Position numbers and translations under genes: made by a program. From positions 1 to 20,684 of the forward strand of contig JAYMSP010003207.1 in NCBI GenBank assembly GCA_036897095.1: a DNA stretch of 20,684 bases, given 5' to 3'. Under the pieces are notes generated by a model. That model was not told where the DNA came from, did no database searches, and saw nothing but the letters and a program-made list of their open reading frames with translations. Every line of letters begins with the position of its first letter. Within the stretch, counting starts at the first letter, position 1. Of this stretch, positions 1 through 10,230 are shown piece after piece. This stretch comes from Plantago elongata (taxonomy: Eukaryota; Streptophyta; Magnoliopsida; Lamiales; Plantaginaceae).

Positions 1-417
1 GCTTCCTAGCTAGTCTCGAGGCGAACTAGTCTAGTGTCGCACGGGTCGAGTCTTTCACACACTTTAGAGTTTTATCCCGTGACAATACGGTGTTATCTTA
101 GAAGAACATATTGGATAAATTATGTTCGACCTTTAGTTAGTCTGATTATGATGTACTTGTATTATACTATTAAGTAAAAAATCTGTCTCCAAAATAACGC
201 GACCCATTCATACACATTGCCACAATCTCATATTTTTAATTCTTACACCGATCTCCTTATTTAAAATCAAATGTTTCGTTTGATCGAAGACGGAGAATAT
301 AACTTTATTAAAGATTAGATTAAGAGTCAGAAAGTGCTAAATTCCAAGGAGCAGATGGAATAATGAAGTGGTATGTCTGACTAATCAAAATTAGGAGTAA
401 GATTAATTGATCTCCAC
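1..417. other. Upstream region of the DUF1336 gene, no element recognised
   Basis: AT-rich sequence before the probable first exon of the DUF1336 gene. I see no coding frame, RNA gene or repeat in it. By position it should include promoter sequence for the plus-strand gene, but I could not pick out a convincing TATA box. The strongest core-promoter-like feature lies downstream, the CT-rich tract near 498-540. Confidence 0.4.
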
Positions 418-497
418 ATGGCGATGATGAAAGAGGAAAAAATGGCGAATCATGAAGAAGAAGAATCCAATCAATCAACTTCTACACAACCCTTAAT

Positions 498-610
498 TCT
501 TCTCCCCTCTTTCCTCTCCTCTCTGCATCTCTTCTCCCAATTTATCCAAAAATCTATCTGGATTTATATCCAAGATTCTCAATCTCCTGTGGAAAGGGAA
601 TCAGAAGCAG
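498..610 (+). other. Probable non-coding first exon (5' leader) of the DUF1336 gene
   Basis: A CT-rich tract (about 498-540) of the kind common in plant core promoters and leaders is followed by sequence ending at AGCAG|GTGAAT, a good splice donor with GT at 611-612. The matching acceptor is TTGTTGCAG ending at 2466, only 24 bases before the start codon at 2491. A long intron in the 5' leader is common in plant genes. The transcription start is not visible. If it lies upstream of 418, the leader would also contain an ATG at 418 whose frame runs through the splice and stops in exon 2 before the true start. The exon limits are inferred from splice signals. Confidence 0.5.
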
Positions 611-836
611 GTGAATTTGCAAATCTCATTTGTTTCTTTTGAAAAAGATACCATTTTTCCAGGTCCATTTGTTATATAACTTCCTGTTTTGATTATGAGT
701 CACCTGCATTATCATGTGGGTTATTGTTTTTTATGTGATATCGATAGAGCATTTTATATTGGTTAAATTATTCTGATTTGGGTGGTGTTGTGTGATGATA
801 ATTGGATCCTGGCTCTTGTATAAGGATCAAAGTTTT

Positions 837-1706
837 GATTTTGAGTACGATTTGATTTGGTTACTGAAAAGATTGAAACTTTTTGAGATTGGGTTGAAAA
901 TCTTGATGTTTGGGTGGCAAGAGGCCTAGTTTGCAAGGTAGAGATAAGTTTCAAGTTTTTACGGAGTTTCAAAACTACAGGTTGTTGTTATTTCCGTGGG
1001 ATGTTAAAGTGGAAACTTTTATACTGTAATGTATGCTCTTGTCTTAGGTGAAAGTTGGATTTGTCTTTACATTTATGTTTTTTTTTTTTGTAATGGCTAA
1101 AAGTACTCAAACCCCCCACCTATCAGTTGGAGGGGAAGCGGATTTACCAACTATGCTGCGCTTCATTGTCGTCTTCACATTTATGTATTATGCTGCACTT
1201 TAACTTTTGTAGGCTATAATGTGCTTGATAGTGACTATCTGTTTTGTTGTCTTTGTTTGTATTGGCCTTGCTTAAGGTCAGCCACAAATTGGTTCTCAAA
1301 CCTCTTTTCTGGTTGGTTTTTTTGTTTCGATTTTGAGGTACAATTCAATCCGGGCTACTGAAAAATTGAATCTCTGAAACTTTCTTCGAAAATCTTGATG
1401 CTTCGGAATCAGCAAGAGGCCTAGTTTATATGGTAGAAACAAGTTATAATTGTTTTATATGACCACAAACTTACAAGTTAACAAATTAAGCTGAATGTGA
1501 TGTAAGAACTTTTAGAATAGTGCATGTCACTGTGTTACATGAAACACGAATTTGTCTTCACATGTGTGTATTATACTTCACTTTAGCTTTCTGTAAGCTA
1601 TAATGTGCTTGATGGTGACCGTCGGTTTGTTGTCTTTGTTTGTATTGGACTGAGTCTGGAGGTCAGCCACATTTTGATTCTTGAACCTCTCGTTTTCTGG
1701 TTTGGC
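837..1706. repeat. Diverged tandem duplication, two units
   Basis: Two adjacent units share a series of matching blocks in the same order. The GATTTTGAG block is at 837 and 1329, AAGAGGCCTAGTTT lies about 100 bases further in each unit, GCTATAATGTGCTTGAT is at 1213 and 1597, and GGTCAGCCACA is at 1276 and 1661. The offset is 492 before the SINE and 384-385 after it. That difference of 108 equals the SINE (93) plus one target-site copy (15). By eye many substitutions separate the units, so the duplication is old. Confidence 0.8.
1078..1170 (-). mobile_element. Short tRNA-like SINE (copy 1)
   Basis: Read on the minus strand, the element starts GACAATGAAGCG and carries an RNA polymerase III A-box-like CAGCATAGTTGG. 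About 33 bases later comes a B-box-like GGTTTGAGTAC (9 of 11 to the GGTTCGANTCC consensus). It ends in twelve A's, seen as T's at 1078-1089 on the plus strand. Flanking direct repeats at 1063-1077 and 1171-1185 match 14 of 15 (GTCTTTACATTTATG / GTCTTCACATTTATG). The body is only 81 bases, close to tRNA size, so a retroposed tRNA-like RNA is the alternative. The second unit of the surrounding tandem duplication has a single, uninterrupted target-like site at 1554-1568. Confidence 0.8.
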
Positions 1707-2490
1707 ATGTATTGCTCAACTTTATGGGACCTCAATATGGACAATCCCCTTTTTGTTTCTACATATTGTATCGGTTTTCAATCAATATGAACTTTGAAAG
1801 CAAATTCTTAAGGTCATGTTATTCCCACTCATTAGATTATCATATTTTACCTCTTTATTTTACATTGAGATTGAAGTTATCTGTGGAATCAGTCTTGCTA
1901 ATTTGACTTGTTTAGCTGATGATTCTACCAATCTGCTCGAATTGTAGTTTTGATTAAACATGATTGTTTTTGTTCAATGCCTGGTAGACTCTCAATGTTG
2001 TGTACTTGTCTGATAAGGCTTAAGTCTCTTTCTGCAATTTTGCTAGATTTCTCTTCATAAGTGGATGTGATGCCGGCAACTTATGAACTTTCAAGAAGCT
2101 AAGACAGGGCTGATTTATTGCTTTTTATATACTATTAAAGAAGGTGATATACTTATACCTAGTTGATATTAGAGGAAGTGAGGTTTAGAGTGATGCTAAT
2201 GTTACGCATACTCTGCTCTAGCTTTTAGAGACATCTTAATTCTGTTACTAGCAACAAAAACTGTATGATCCCCTGTATTGAAATTTGTGAACTATCTCAG
2301 CAATATCATCATGATACAAGTGGTATATTTTTAGTTCTTGGGACGTCCTTTTGATATGATTAACATTATTCATAGGGCTGCTTTCTCTAATGAGTATTTT
2401 GAATATCTACCTGTAACTTGTAAGGAAAGGCCATTAAGATCAGCTTCCTTTTTAATATTGTTGCAGAGATTTGAAGGCTGAGCAGTATTA

Positions 2491-5400
2491 ATGGGTGCCT
2501 GTGTATCATCACCGGTTTTAGCAATTAAACCTCCAAAAGGCTCCAAAGTAAGGAGGACACACAATCGGCGTTCCAAGAAGCACCACCTTAGCTCAGTTTT
2601 ACATGGAAAGAGAAGAAGGAACAGAAAAAGGAACAATGATGCTGGAGCTCGAGTGTCGGATTTTTCTGCTAGTGAGTTTGTTCAAACTACTACCTCCTGC
2701 AGAAGATCCGAAGTCTCCAACTCCACTTTCCACCTCACTCAGTTGCAGTGGCACCACAGTCAAATCGAAGGTACTTCACCAACTTTCCATGTACTCCGCA
2801 GAATTTGATTTGTGGAAACATTTGTAACTCAGCAACATGTATCCTATCTTGTAGGCGATACAAAGCCGTAATAAGTCAATAGTCTCTTTTCTTTAGCAAG
2901 CCCGTTTAGAACATTTTATAGGTTTGGTGCTTTAAAATTTGAATACTATTGGGATCATATAAGTTTCAGGCAATCATCAAGGATGCTTCTCATATAGAAA
3001 ATGCATTAATGAGTCTTGAGTACAACTGCTAATGCATTTTTGTTTATTAAAGAGCTTTATTTCATTGAAATTTAGGACATTACTTATGTGAGGATGTCTT
3101 TACAGGAGTTTGCCAGGAAGAGTCATGGTTTGACACATTCAGCATTCTTGACTCTGAATCAGATGATGAATTTAGTAGTGTGCAGGGAGGTATTGGACAG
3201 CTATCTCTATTAATATTTTTGTTATTAATTCGGGTCACCCTAGCAATTTGACTCTTGGGAAACATTCAGATTCATTTATCACCAGATATGACAAACCTGT
3301 ATAAATTACATGGCATAAGGAATTCCAAGTCGCGATAAAGTTTCAACGAGTCAATTTCTTGGTTTTTCAAGTTTAAGTCTCATGAGAGTTATTATTTCAA
3401 ATTGCAGTACCACCCAACAACTATACTTATATGGGTATTCAAATTATTTATTTTGCATATCACTAAAGAAACGATTTGTAGAAAACTATTTTGCTCTTTA
3501 CTTTTGCTGCCAAACTGGATTTACCCGAAACCGCAACACTTCCTTCCTTCCTTTCTTTTGGCTGCTTATTTGAAGAAACTTTGCATCTGCAAGAAACTCA
3601 TCTGGACCTCCTCTTTTTTTCATTGTTTTCCTTAATAATTTTCTCTATGTAGATACCTTCAACATTTCAAATGGACAAGTACCTCCGTGTGAAGCTTCAT
3701 CTCGATTTATGGATATACGGCGTAGTTTTAAGGATGGCAGATGCAGTTTCAAAGAACACCTTGAGAAGTCTTTGCCAGAGAAAGATGGAGTTAAAGAGCC
3801 AAATGAATCTGCGTCAATAAGTAGTCAAAGAAGAGAGTTCTCAGGATCAGTGAAGAGTGAAGAGTCTGGCGTTCGGAGAAAAAAGTACTTGGACCGGGCC
3901 TTTGTAAGTTTTAGTGGCTTGAAATATAGTCGCGAGGAAAAAAACTCACAGGGTTTATTGAAGTCTGTCTTACCCCGGTTGATTCCTTCTATCAGTTTCA
4001 ATGACAAGATGATCCCAGCAAATTCCGGTTCTCAATCCCAAAGAAGGAAATCAGCTGTTCTGAGGCTTTCATTTAAGCGTAAATCTGTAGAAGCAGAAGA
4101 AGCAAATGAATCTCGTGAGTATATTAGTTATGACCTAGGGTAATATATATATGCATCTGCTGGAGTTTGTCAGTATTTATTGAAACTTAGAAAGATTATA
4201 TGCAAACGTTACTTTTTCGGGGAAAAAAACAAACATCATAGGTAGCACGTATTATTAGTTCATGTTATGTCCATCAGATAAAATGCAATAACATACAAAT
4301 TTTCACCCATTGATTAATCCAGGTAGTTCGATGAATTATCTCTATCGCCCCAGAGCAGGATTGTTAATTCCCTGTTGCACCGAAGACAAGCCAACATCCG
4401 GATCATGGTCTCAAATCCCACCCTCGACTTTTAAGCTTCGTGGAGACAACTACTTCAAGTATGCTGCTAAACTCACCTGTGACCATAAGAAACGCTACTT
4501 GTTTTCTATGAGGTTTGTTGTTGGCTAACAGCTATTATTGCAGAGATAAGAAGAAATCTCCTGCACCGGATGTTTCTCCATACATTCCAATTGGCGTTGA
4601 TCTATTTGCTACAACAAGAAAGATTAACCACATTGCTCAAAACCTTGACCTACCTTCTCTAAAAGCATACGGGAAAGTTCCCCCACTTCTAATTATCAAC
4701 ATTCAGGTAATTTGATATATTTATTCATCGTACTAGTATTTTTCGAATTTTTGATTTTGGGTTATAGGCAAGCTAAATGGTGTGTTTTTTTGGATTTTAA
4801 TGCTAACAGTAAATTGATTTTCAAAGTCTTGGACTTGACACTTTTGTTTGTTTTTTTACAGCTTCCTACATATCCGCCGGCCATGTTTGTTGGTGAGGCT
4901 GATGGGGAGGGCTTGAGCCTCGTATTATACTTTAGACTCTCGGAGAGTTTTGGGGAAGAGGTCTCGCCACAATTTCAAGACAGTATTAAGGTACTTTAGG
5001 CGAAAAAAGCAATTTAAAGTTGAAAGAATGAAAAATGAGTTCATTGAGATCACACTTTATGATGCAGAGATTGGTCGAGGATGATACGGAAAAGGTGAGA
5101 GGATTTGCGAAAGATTTGACCGTTTCTTTCAGGGAAAGATTAAAAATTATGGTTGGTGTGGTTAATCCAGAAGAACTTGTTTCGAGTTCTACAGAGAGAA
5201 AGCTTCTAAATGCATACAATGAGAAACCAGTTCTTTCACGCCCTCAGCATCAGTTTTACCAGGTAAGTCATTTTCCTGCTACTTTGAGGCCTCTGCAATG
5301 AAAAACACTTCCACCATCTCTCACTTTCTTTCCTTACGAGTTCTTGTATGTGCACCTCGATGAAACTGAAATTTCCCATGAAAAGAGGTTTTTTCTCTTT

Positions 5401-6147
5401 TAATTATTTTTTTTAATTTTTTGAAAGCTGGTTATTAGACTCTGTACTCCCCAGACATAATTGTTAGCTGCCTGGATATACTTTTATGACCTTTGAATTT
5501 GTTTACTCTGGGTCTTTTTTTTTCCAGCAGTATTTCCAGTATCAAGTCACTTTTGTTTACACCTGTTCAATGTTTGATACTTCAGAATATCAGATGCTTT
5601 ATAAAACTCACTCATCTGTGATTTTACTCATTCCAATTTGTTTGTGTGGTGACATATACCACGTTTATTACCAGTTTCCATCCTGTAACATGTAATTTAT
5701 TCTCCTCAATTTGCTTTTTCATGTAGGGCCCGAATTACTTTGAAATTGATATTGACATTCATCGGTTCAGCTACATAGCAAGGAAAGGACTTGAGGCATT
5801 CCGAGAGCGACTGAAGAATGGAATACTGGACCTGGGATTGACTATTCAGGTAAAGATAATTCACTGGCCATTCATTTTCCAGATATTGTTGTGCTATATG
5901 AAGTTGAGGAAAATATGTGCCTTTTTAGTGTTCCAACATGTTTGCAACTCTCTGCAAACTCAATTAGTTACTCTTACCTAGTTTCTATAAATTCTGGAAA
6001 AGCTCCAGTTTTAAGCTATAATTCTTTTTTTGCGATGATTAGGCACAAAAGCCGGAGGATTTGCCAGAGAAGGTTCTCTGTTGTACGAGATTAAACAAGA
6101 TTGATTTCGTTAACCGTGGTCAAATACCCAACATTTGTCAGTCCTGA
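2491..6147 (+). CDS. EDR2-like C-terminal domain (DUF1336) protein, N-acylated
   Basis: Nine coding exons, all with GT-AG junctions and consistent phase: 2491-2770, 3106-3189, 3653-4114, 4323-4458, 4544-4706, 4862-4990, 5068-5262, 5727-5849 and 6043-6147, giving 558 residues. The start is chosen because it gives MGACVSS: Gly2 and Ser6 suit N-myristoylation and Cys4 suits palmitoylation, followed by a basic region (residues 13-47, including KRRRNRKR at 40-47). An acidic motif, [18 protein letters not shown], lies at 101-118. The EDR2_C domain starts near Trp304 ([13 protein letters not shown]) and runs to the end, with [48 protein letters not shown] and [11 protein letters not shown] all recognisable. 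There is no PH or START domain, so this is the short DUF1336-only class, as in Arabidopsis CW14-type proteins. Its biochemical role is unknown; full-length EDR2 restrains salicylate-linked defence. The last residues leave the family pattern through a one-base shift near 6130. Confidence 0.93.
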
Positions 6148-6613
6148 AGATGACTGATTGACACTCTTAACACCCAGTGTTTACTGCATCCAAACTGTGC
6201 TTCTGTCAAGGTACAAGAATTCGAAAAACAGATGAAGCAAACTGTGTCTGCTAATAATGCGTCTGTAACATTGTTGTAATGTTGACAACAAGACTGTATT
6301 TACAACTCCATGTAATGTACTATTATCGTAAAAAGAATCCAAGACCCCAATATTTTGGGATGTAAAATCATTTGATTGATACTGATGTCAGCTTATTTAA
6401 GAAACATTTTTCCTTCCATTTTTCAGTCATCAACAGTTTAGGGCTTTGAAAAGCTGGCTGGTTTGAGAAGCTTATTGAAAAAAAAAGCTCTTCTATGTTT
6501 TTGTGTTGTGTCTTACAATTCATCTTAGCATCTCTATTTATAGCTGAAATCAGAAAGTGCTTCCTATTCATAGCAGCAACACCATTTATGATGTTCATAT
6601 GTATTTGTCTCAA
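6148..6613 (+). other. 3' untranslated and downstream region of the DUF1336 gene
   Basis: Sequence after the stop codon contains TTGTAATG (near 6273) and TGTAATGTA (near 6311), the kind of T/G-rich upstream elements seen before plant poly(A) sites, so the transcript probably ends shortly after about 6330. No gene is visible between there and the zinc-finger-like pseudogene that follows. Confidence 0.4.
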
Positions 6614-7253
6614 TTTTCCTTGAGTAGTTCATCCATTTTCAACAATGGAGGCTGCAGCATGCTAATGAACATGGAGAATCGGCTCAACAGGGAGCTAGCT
6701 AGGCTGGATACTCAACAAATGTTTAGGTAGATCTTTTCTTATCTTATCCATGAGACTTGTACATGTTTTTGTTTCTCAGTGAGCAGAGAGTTTCATGCTT
6801 AATGTTTCTCCCGGTTGGGATGAATTCTACCATGGATGACATGAACTTGATCCAGCAGGCATCATCTTGTCAGGGAACTTATTGAAGAAATTGATTTGGC
6901 CGGTGATGATGAATCTTTTCTTTTGCCCATAGCTCTCTGCTTGCTCTTCAGCCACATGAGTCTTCTGTCAAGGAGCATTCTGATAACAAGCACATTATGG
7001 GTTCTCAACTTCCTAGTGATTCATCCAAGTCACAAATAGGGAAAAGGAAGAAAAAGGTTGTCAAAAGATGGAGAGAGGAGTGGGCTGATACATATATATA
7101 AGTGGGCGTATGTAGATATATGAAGGATGGGGCGGCTAGGATGTTCTGTTCTGTTCTGTTTGTAGTGAGTATGGCAGGAAACATAGGCGAAATCCTTACA
7201 GAAATGAAGGTAGGAGGAATATGCAGATGAGTGCTCTGGAGGAGCATAAATAA
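6614..7253 (+). pseudogene. Decayed zinc-finger-like protein gene
   Basis: Pieces of one plausible protein occur in order but in shifting frames. A first block, with MENRLNRELARLDTQQMF, runs to 6726. A GT-AG gap (6727-6779, only 53 bases) leads to a block ending NSTMDDMNLIQQ. A frame change near 6859 gives HHLVRELIEEIDLAGDDES. After CCCATAG (6932) comes a block ending KRKKKVVKRWREEWADTY, broken by TAA at 7099-7101. The homology then resumes as KWAYVDI, a stop at 7121-7123, KDGAARMFCSV, and YGRKHRRNPYRNEG followed by MQMSALEEH. The Cys-x-x-Cys-type start (MFCSVC in the undamaged frame) recalls a plant protein family with a C17orf113-like probable zinc finger; that assignment is from memory. 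An extra TTCTG in the run from 7143 explains one break. The retained intron argues against a retroposed copy. Confidence 0.6.
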
Positions 7254-7637
7254 TAATATGCTATTGCTCAATAATGAAAATTATTATGAGTTAAATCTGC
7301 AGAAACAATTTAAAGTTTGTATGACTAGTCTTTCAGAGTATCTGAATGTCTTACCTCAACAATTTTCCGTTGTTCATTACTATGATTCAGTCAGCTGCTT
7401 CTATAGTAGACAAGCCAGTGGAATGGAATTTTCCGATACGAATTTGCAAGTCTAATCCCTCAAAAGTTTATGATTAGACGTAGCATAACGAAGAAACAAG
7501 ATACAAGAGAAGAGACAAAAAGAAAGAAAAAAGATACTGATTTCAATGAAAAGAGTACTCTGAAACAGAGCAATAGCTCAATTAAGGTGTGAACGCAGAG
7601 CAATATCTTTTGAACATGACCAACACTGAGATGGAGT
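7254..7637. other. Spacer without recognisable gene
   Basis: AT-rich sequence between the zinc-finger-like pseudogene and the minus-strand coding remnant. Open frames here are short and have no family features. The first part may be unrecognisable continuation of the pseudogene. Confidence 0.4.
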
Positions 7638-7830
7638 TTAAAGTACTCGTTCCTCCACAAAGACGGATGACAGTCGTCTCAAAAAGTTTTCTTCGGAGTT
7701 CACTTCAACAATTCCCTGTAGTAATGCCAATACATCATGCCTACCCACGGTCAAGGTTGTTGGAATGTCCATCTCTTTTGATTCATCATCTAAAAACTTG
7801 ATACTGTCAATTAGAACCGATTCAGAGGTC
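7638..7830 (-). pseudogene. Probable terminal exon remnant of an unrecognised gene
   Basis: On the minus strand an acceptor (ATTTCGCAG, CAG at 7833-7831) is followed by an open frame of 63 codons, entered after one base, ending at TAA (7638-7640). It includes DSIKFLDDESKEMD, RHDVLALLQGIVEV and SEENFLRRLSSVFVEERVL. The composition is protein-like, with mixed charged and hydrophobic heptads, rather than translated AT-rich spacer. I do not recognise the family. A MITE and further minus-strand coding debris lie upstream, so this is more likely a remnant than a working gene. A real last exon of a gene I failed to assemble remains possible. Confidence 0.4.
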
Positions 7831-7927
7831 CTGCGAAATTTTAAAATTGACTCAAAGTTATAGAATAAATTAAAGATAACAAAATATTTTATACAAAATT
7901 AAAATAAGTTTTTAATAAAACAATATA

Positions 7928-8123
7928 CTTCCTCCGTCTCAGTTTCATCTTATCACAACCTCATCTTCTCATTCATTAAATAGAAAATATATCTCTTACT
8001 TTATCCTATCACTCCTACTTTATTTACTTTTTCTCTACTTTATCACTATTTGCCTTATTCTATTAATTTTCTCTTAAAATTTAGAACCAGATTCGCGAAA
8101 AGATGAATTATGGACGAAAGTAG
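7928..8123. mobile_element. Stowaway-like MITE (copy 1, degraded ends)
   Basis: The left end CTTCCTCCGTCTC and the inverted right end CTACTTTCGTCC flank 196 bases of AT-rich sequence, with TA on both sides (7926-7927, 8124-8125). The inverted ends match about 18 of 27 and share TTCATCTT further in. The CTCCCTCCGTC-type terminus and TA target are the signature of plant Stowaway elements mobilised by mariner-like transposases. There is no coding capacity. The poor end match suggests an old copy. Confidence 0.75.
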
Positions 8124-8125
8124 TA

Positions 8126-8476
8126 CAAAATATATAACTTTAAAAATATTATACTGCAAGTGTTATTTAAAATAAAATCACATATTATTAATTGTTTATA
8201 ACATACTTTTAGTCATATTTTTAATTCTCCACTACTATTATAATACTAAATTTTTATATTTTTAACTTTCTATTACTACCATGATAATAATTTGGGGCCC
8301 TTAAAAATTGAAATCCTGTGCGGGTACCACATGGACTTGAGGCCATTACAACTATGTTTGGATGCACTCCATTGGATAAACTATTTATTCTTCCAAGATT
8401 ATCAAATGATATGTGTCCTTCTAAGTAACTCAACTGGAGTAATGTCTATCTTTGAAAAGTAAACCACATGTACCTC
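8126..8476. other. AT-rich spacer, no gene seen
   Basis: Sequence between the MITE and the 45-bp tandem repeat. It is strongly AT-rich up to about 8290 and then of more mixed composition. I see no open frame or repeat that can be supported. The mixed part may be intron or decayed exon of the minus-strand remnant. Confidence 0.3.
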
Positions 8477-8567
8477 GTCCAACCTTTTAAACTTATCTTC
8501 ATACTATTTGTTTCAGTTGTTGTCCAACCCTTTTAAACTTATCTTCATACTATTTGTTTCAGTTGTT
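8477..8567. repeat. 45-bp tandem duplication
   Basis: The block starting GTCCAACC at 8477 recurs at 8522, with identical sequence (TTTTAAACTTATCTTC, TACTATTTGTTTCAGTTGTT) except for one extra C in the second copy. Near-identity indicates a recent slippage or unequal-exchange event. Confidence 0.9.
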
Positions 8568-8659
8568 GCTGTTCTGATCCTATGTACTTCAATGAACTTC
8601 AAATCATTCTTGAAGAAAATCCACTTCATTATAATATAAAATCCATTTTGTGTTCAGGA

Positions 8660-8964
8660 TCTTCCTCTCCTCCTCCCGAGGCCATGAAAACCCTTTATCT
8701 CCATTATAAAGAATGTGCATGTTATATGCAGAGGAGGTAAACCCATGGCACAAATGGATGTCTCTTTACGCAATTGCCTTGCACCAGCTTTATCAACTTC
8801 ATATTTTGGAATGTTTTCACATACTCTTCAATGCCATCTAGATTCTCCTCCTCAAGGGTAGCGTCCTCCACCGACTCATTTTGGATAACCTTCATCTGGA
8901 GTAATACGGAAGAAGTCTAAATATGAATATGAATCAGAGCTATCTGCACTCCACAATCGTTGTA
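8660..8964 (-). pseudogene. Coding remnant with frame shifts, unrecognised family
   Basis: On the minus strand an acceptor (TTTGTATGCAG, CAG at 8967-8965) is followed by protein-like sequence that changes frame. First comes RLWSADSSDSYSYLDFFRI then TPDEGYPK ending at a stop; then a second frame with SVEDATLEEENLDGIEEYVK; then a third with KYEVDKAGARQLRKETSICA and MGLPPLH. Three overlapping open segments in the same direction, each with coding-like composition, suggest one exon broken by small indels. I do not recognise the protein. It lies upstream of, and on the same strand as, the exon remnant at 7638-7830, so both may come from one dead gene. Confidence 0.35.
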
Positions 8965-9382
8965 CTGCATACAAACAATCAAACTTTCATTAGAAATGGA
9001 CTCTCCAATTAATACGTAATGGACCCTCCTAGTTTTTTATAATAATCAGTTAACATAAGATGTACCTAGCTACTGTATTCATGATGAATGAGTAAAAATG
9101 CTAAATTTAATATGTCTTGTGAGTTGTGATTGCTCCTGGATTATAAGCCATCAAAAATTCCATCTAACAAGTGAAGTCTAATGTACTGAGAAAAAAAGCA
9201 CAAGTGCGGTAAGATTCAATTCAAACGGATGGAATGAATATATACCATGAAGAGGATTCCTGAAAGTGTAAGAGCCATTGCAGTAAGATTCAAATTCTCC
9301 TCATTGCAACATCAAAAATACGAAAAAAAATAAGAGGAAAATATAGAGATGTACCCGGTAAAATAGTAGTAATAGGACTCCT
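8965..9382. other. Spacer up to the LTR element
   Basis: No supportable gene. The minus strand has short open stretches near 9240-9380, one reading NLTAMALTLSGILFM, which could be more debris of the same dead gene. The evidence is too weak to call an exon. The last five bases, CTCCT (9378-9382), are the probable target-site copy of the retrotransposon. Confidence 0.3.
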
Positions 9383-10230
9383 TGTTGGATATCTTTCGTA
9401 TATACCAGTGGACGGGTAGTGTATCGAAGATGAAAATCTGGAACACAACACAAAAACAAAACAAACAATATTTATACTGTTGAGCATAGGGTGGCCCTCG
9501 GTCTTTAAGACTTTATTTGTCCCGCTCTGGTGCTCACGATTTACATAACAAACAGTCTTCCAATATAGAACAACAATGATGAATTAGAGTTCTAGCACTG
9601 AACACTAATTCCGGCGAATTAGTACAATATGGATTTATAACTGAAGTACATCCTATACCCGTTACGTATAAAAGTAGCAACTCTATTTTATTCTTCTTTA
9701 TCCTCTTATACAGTTAGAAAATTCCAAAGGAAATTCATCTTCAACGTCCTCCAAACTTCACAAGTTACTTAGGACTTGAAACCCGTAAAGGATATTCTCT
9801 CGGTGATCCTCCAAAAGATGAGGGGCCATATATATAGATATCCAAAAGATGTGATTAGGGAAAGTAATTGTTCACGAAAGGCTCTTTGGAACCAACTATA
9901 AGAAGCAGTGTCGCTACCAAAGAGATACAATGTTTTGTTGGCTCACTTGGTAAGAGCTGTGCCCTTTCAAGTTTCAACCAACTGACCAAAGTTCAAGCTT
10001 CAATAAGCATAACTCTTCCCCTTTTTGCCTTTTCATTTGAACAAGCAACCTTAAACCACACATTTCCATCAATATACTTACATATATTTTGTCGAAATTT
10101 ATAGCAACTTCATTACAAATACCTTCGTATTAATAATTACAAGCGATCTATTTGTGTATTAATTTCTCATGCTTCAATCCGAATTAAGTAATTAAAGACA
10201 CTAAACACACTTTAATTAAAAATTTCAACA
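9383..10230 (-). repeat. LTR copy at the left (3' LTR if minus-oriented)
   Basis: 848 bases, colinear with the right copy. It holds one copy of the block that is doubled in the other LTR, and an unoccupied site (near 9690-9695, CTATTTTATTCTTC) where the other LTR carries a MITE. On the minus strand a TATA-like CTATATATATGG lies near 9826-9838, mid-LTR, as expected for U3 promoter sequence if the element is read on this strand. A sample of about 120 bases differs from the right copy at roughly 7 percent of positions by eye. Confidence 0.75.

Larger units (their letters stand above)
611..2466 (+). other. Long 5'-leader intron of the DUF1336 gene
   Basis: The intron runs from donor GTGAAT (611) to acceptor TTGCAG (2466), 1856 bases, with T-rich sequence typical of plant introns and no convincing exon inside. 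It holds a diverged tandem duplication (about 837-1316 and 1329-1706) and a SINE (1078-1170). The remainder, about 1710-2460, shows nothing else I can name. Leader introns of this kind often enhance expression in plants; that is general knowledge, not something visible here. Confidence 0.5.

Noticed and set aside
418-642. A 74-codon open frame beginning MAMMKEEK upstream of the DUF1336 gene
   Set aside because: It runs across a strong splice donor (611) and a CT-rich leader-like tract and has no family features. At most it is an upstream ORF of the DUF1336 transcript, if transcription starts before 418.
1090-1170. A functional tRNA gene on the minus strand
   Set aside because: The acceptor stem and anticodon arm do not form, and a genomic A tail with target duplications shows a retroposed copy.
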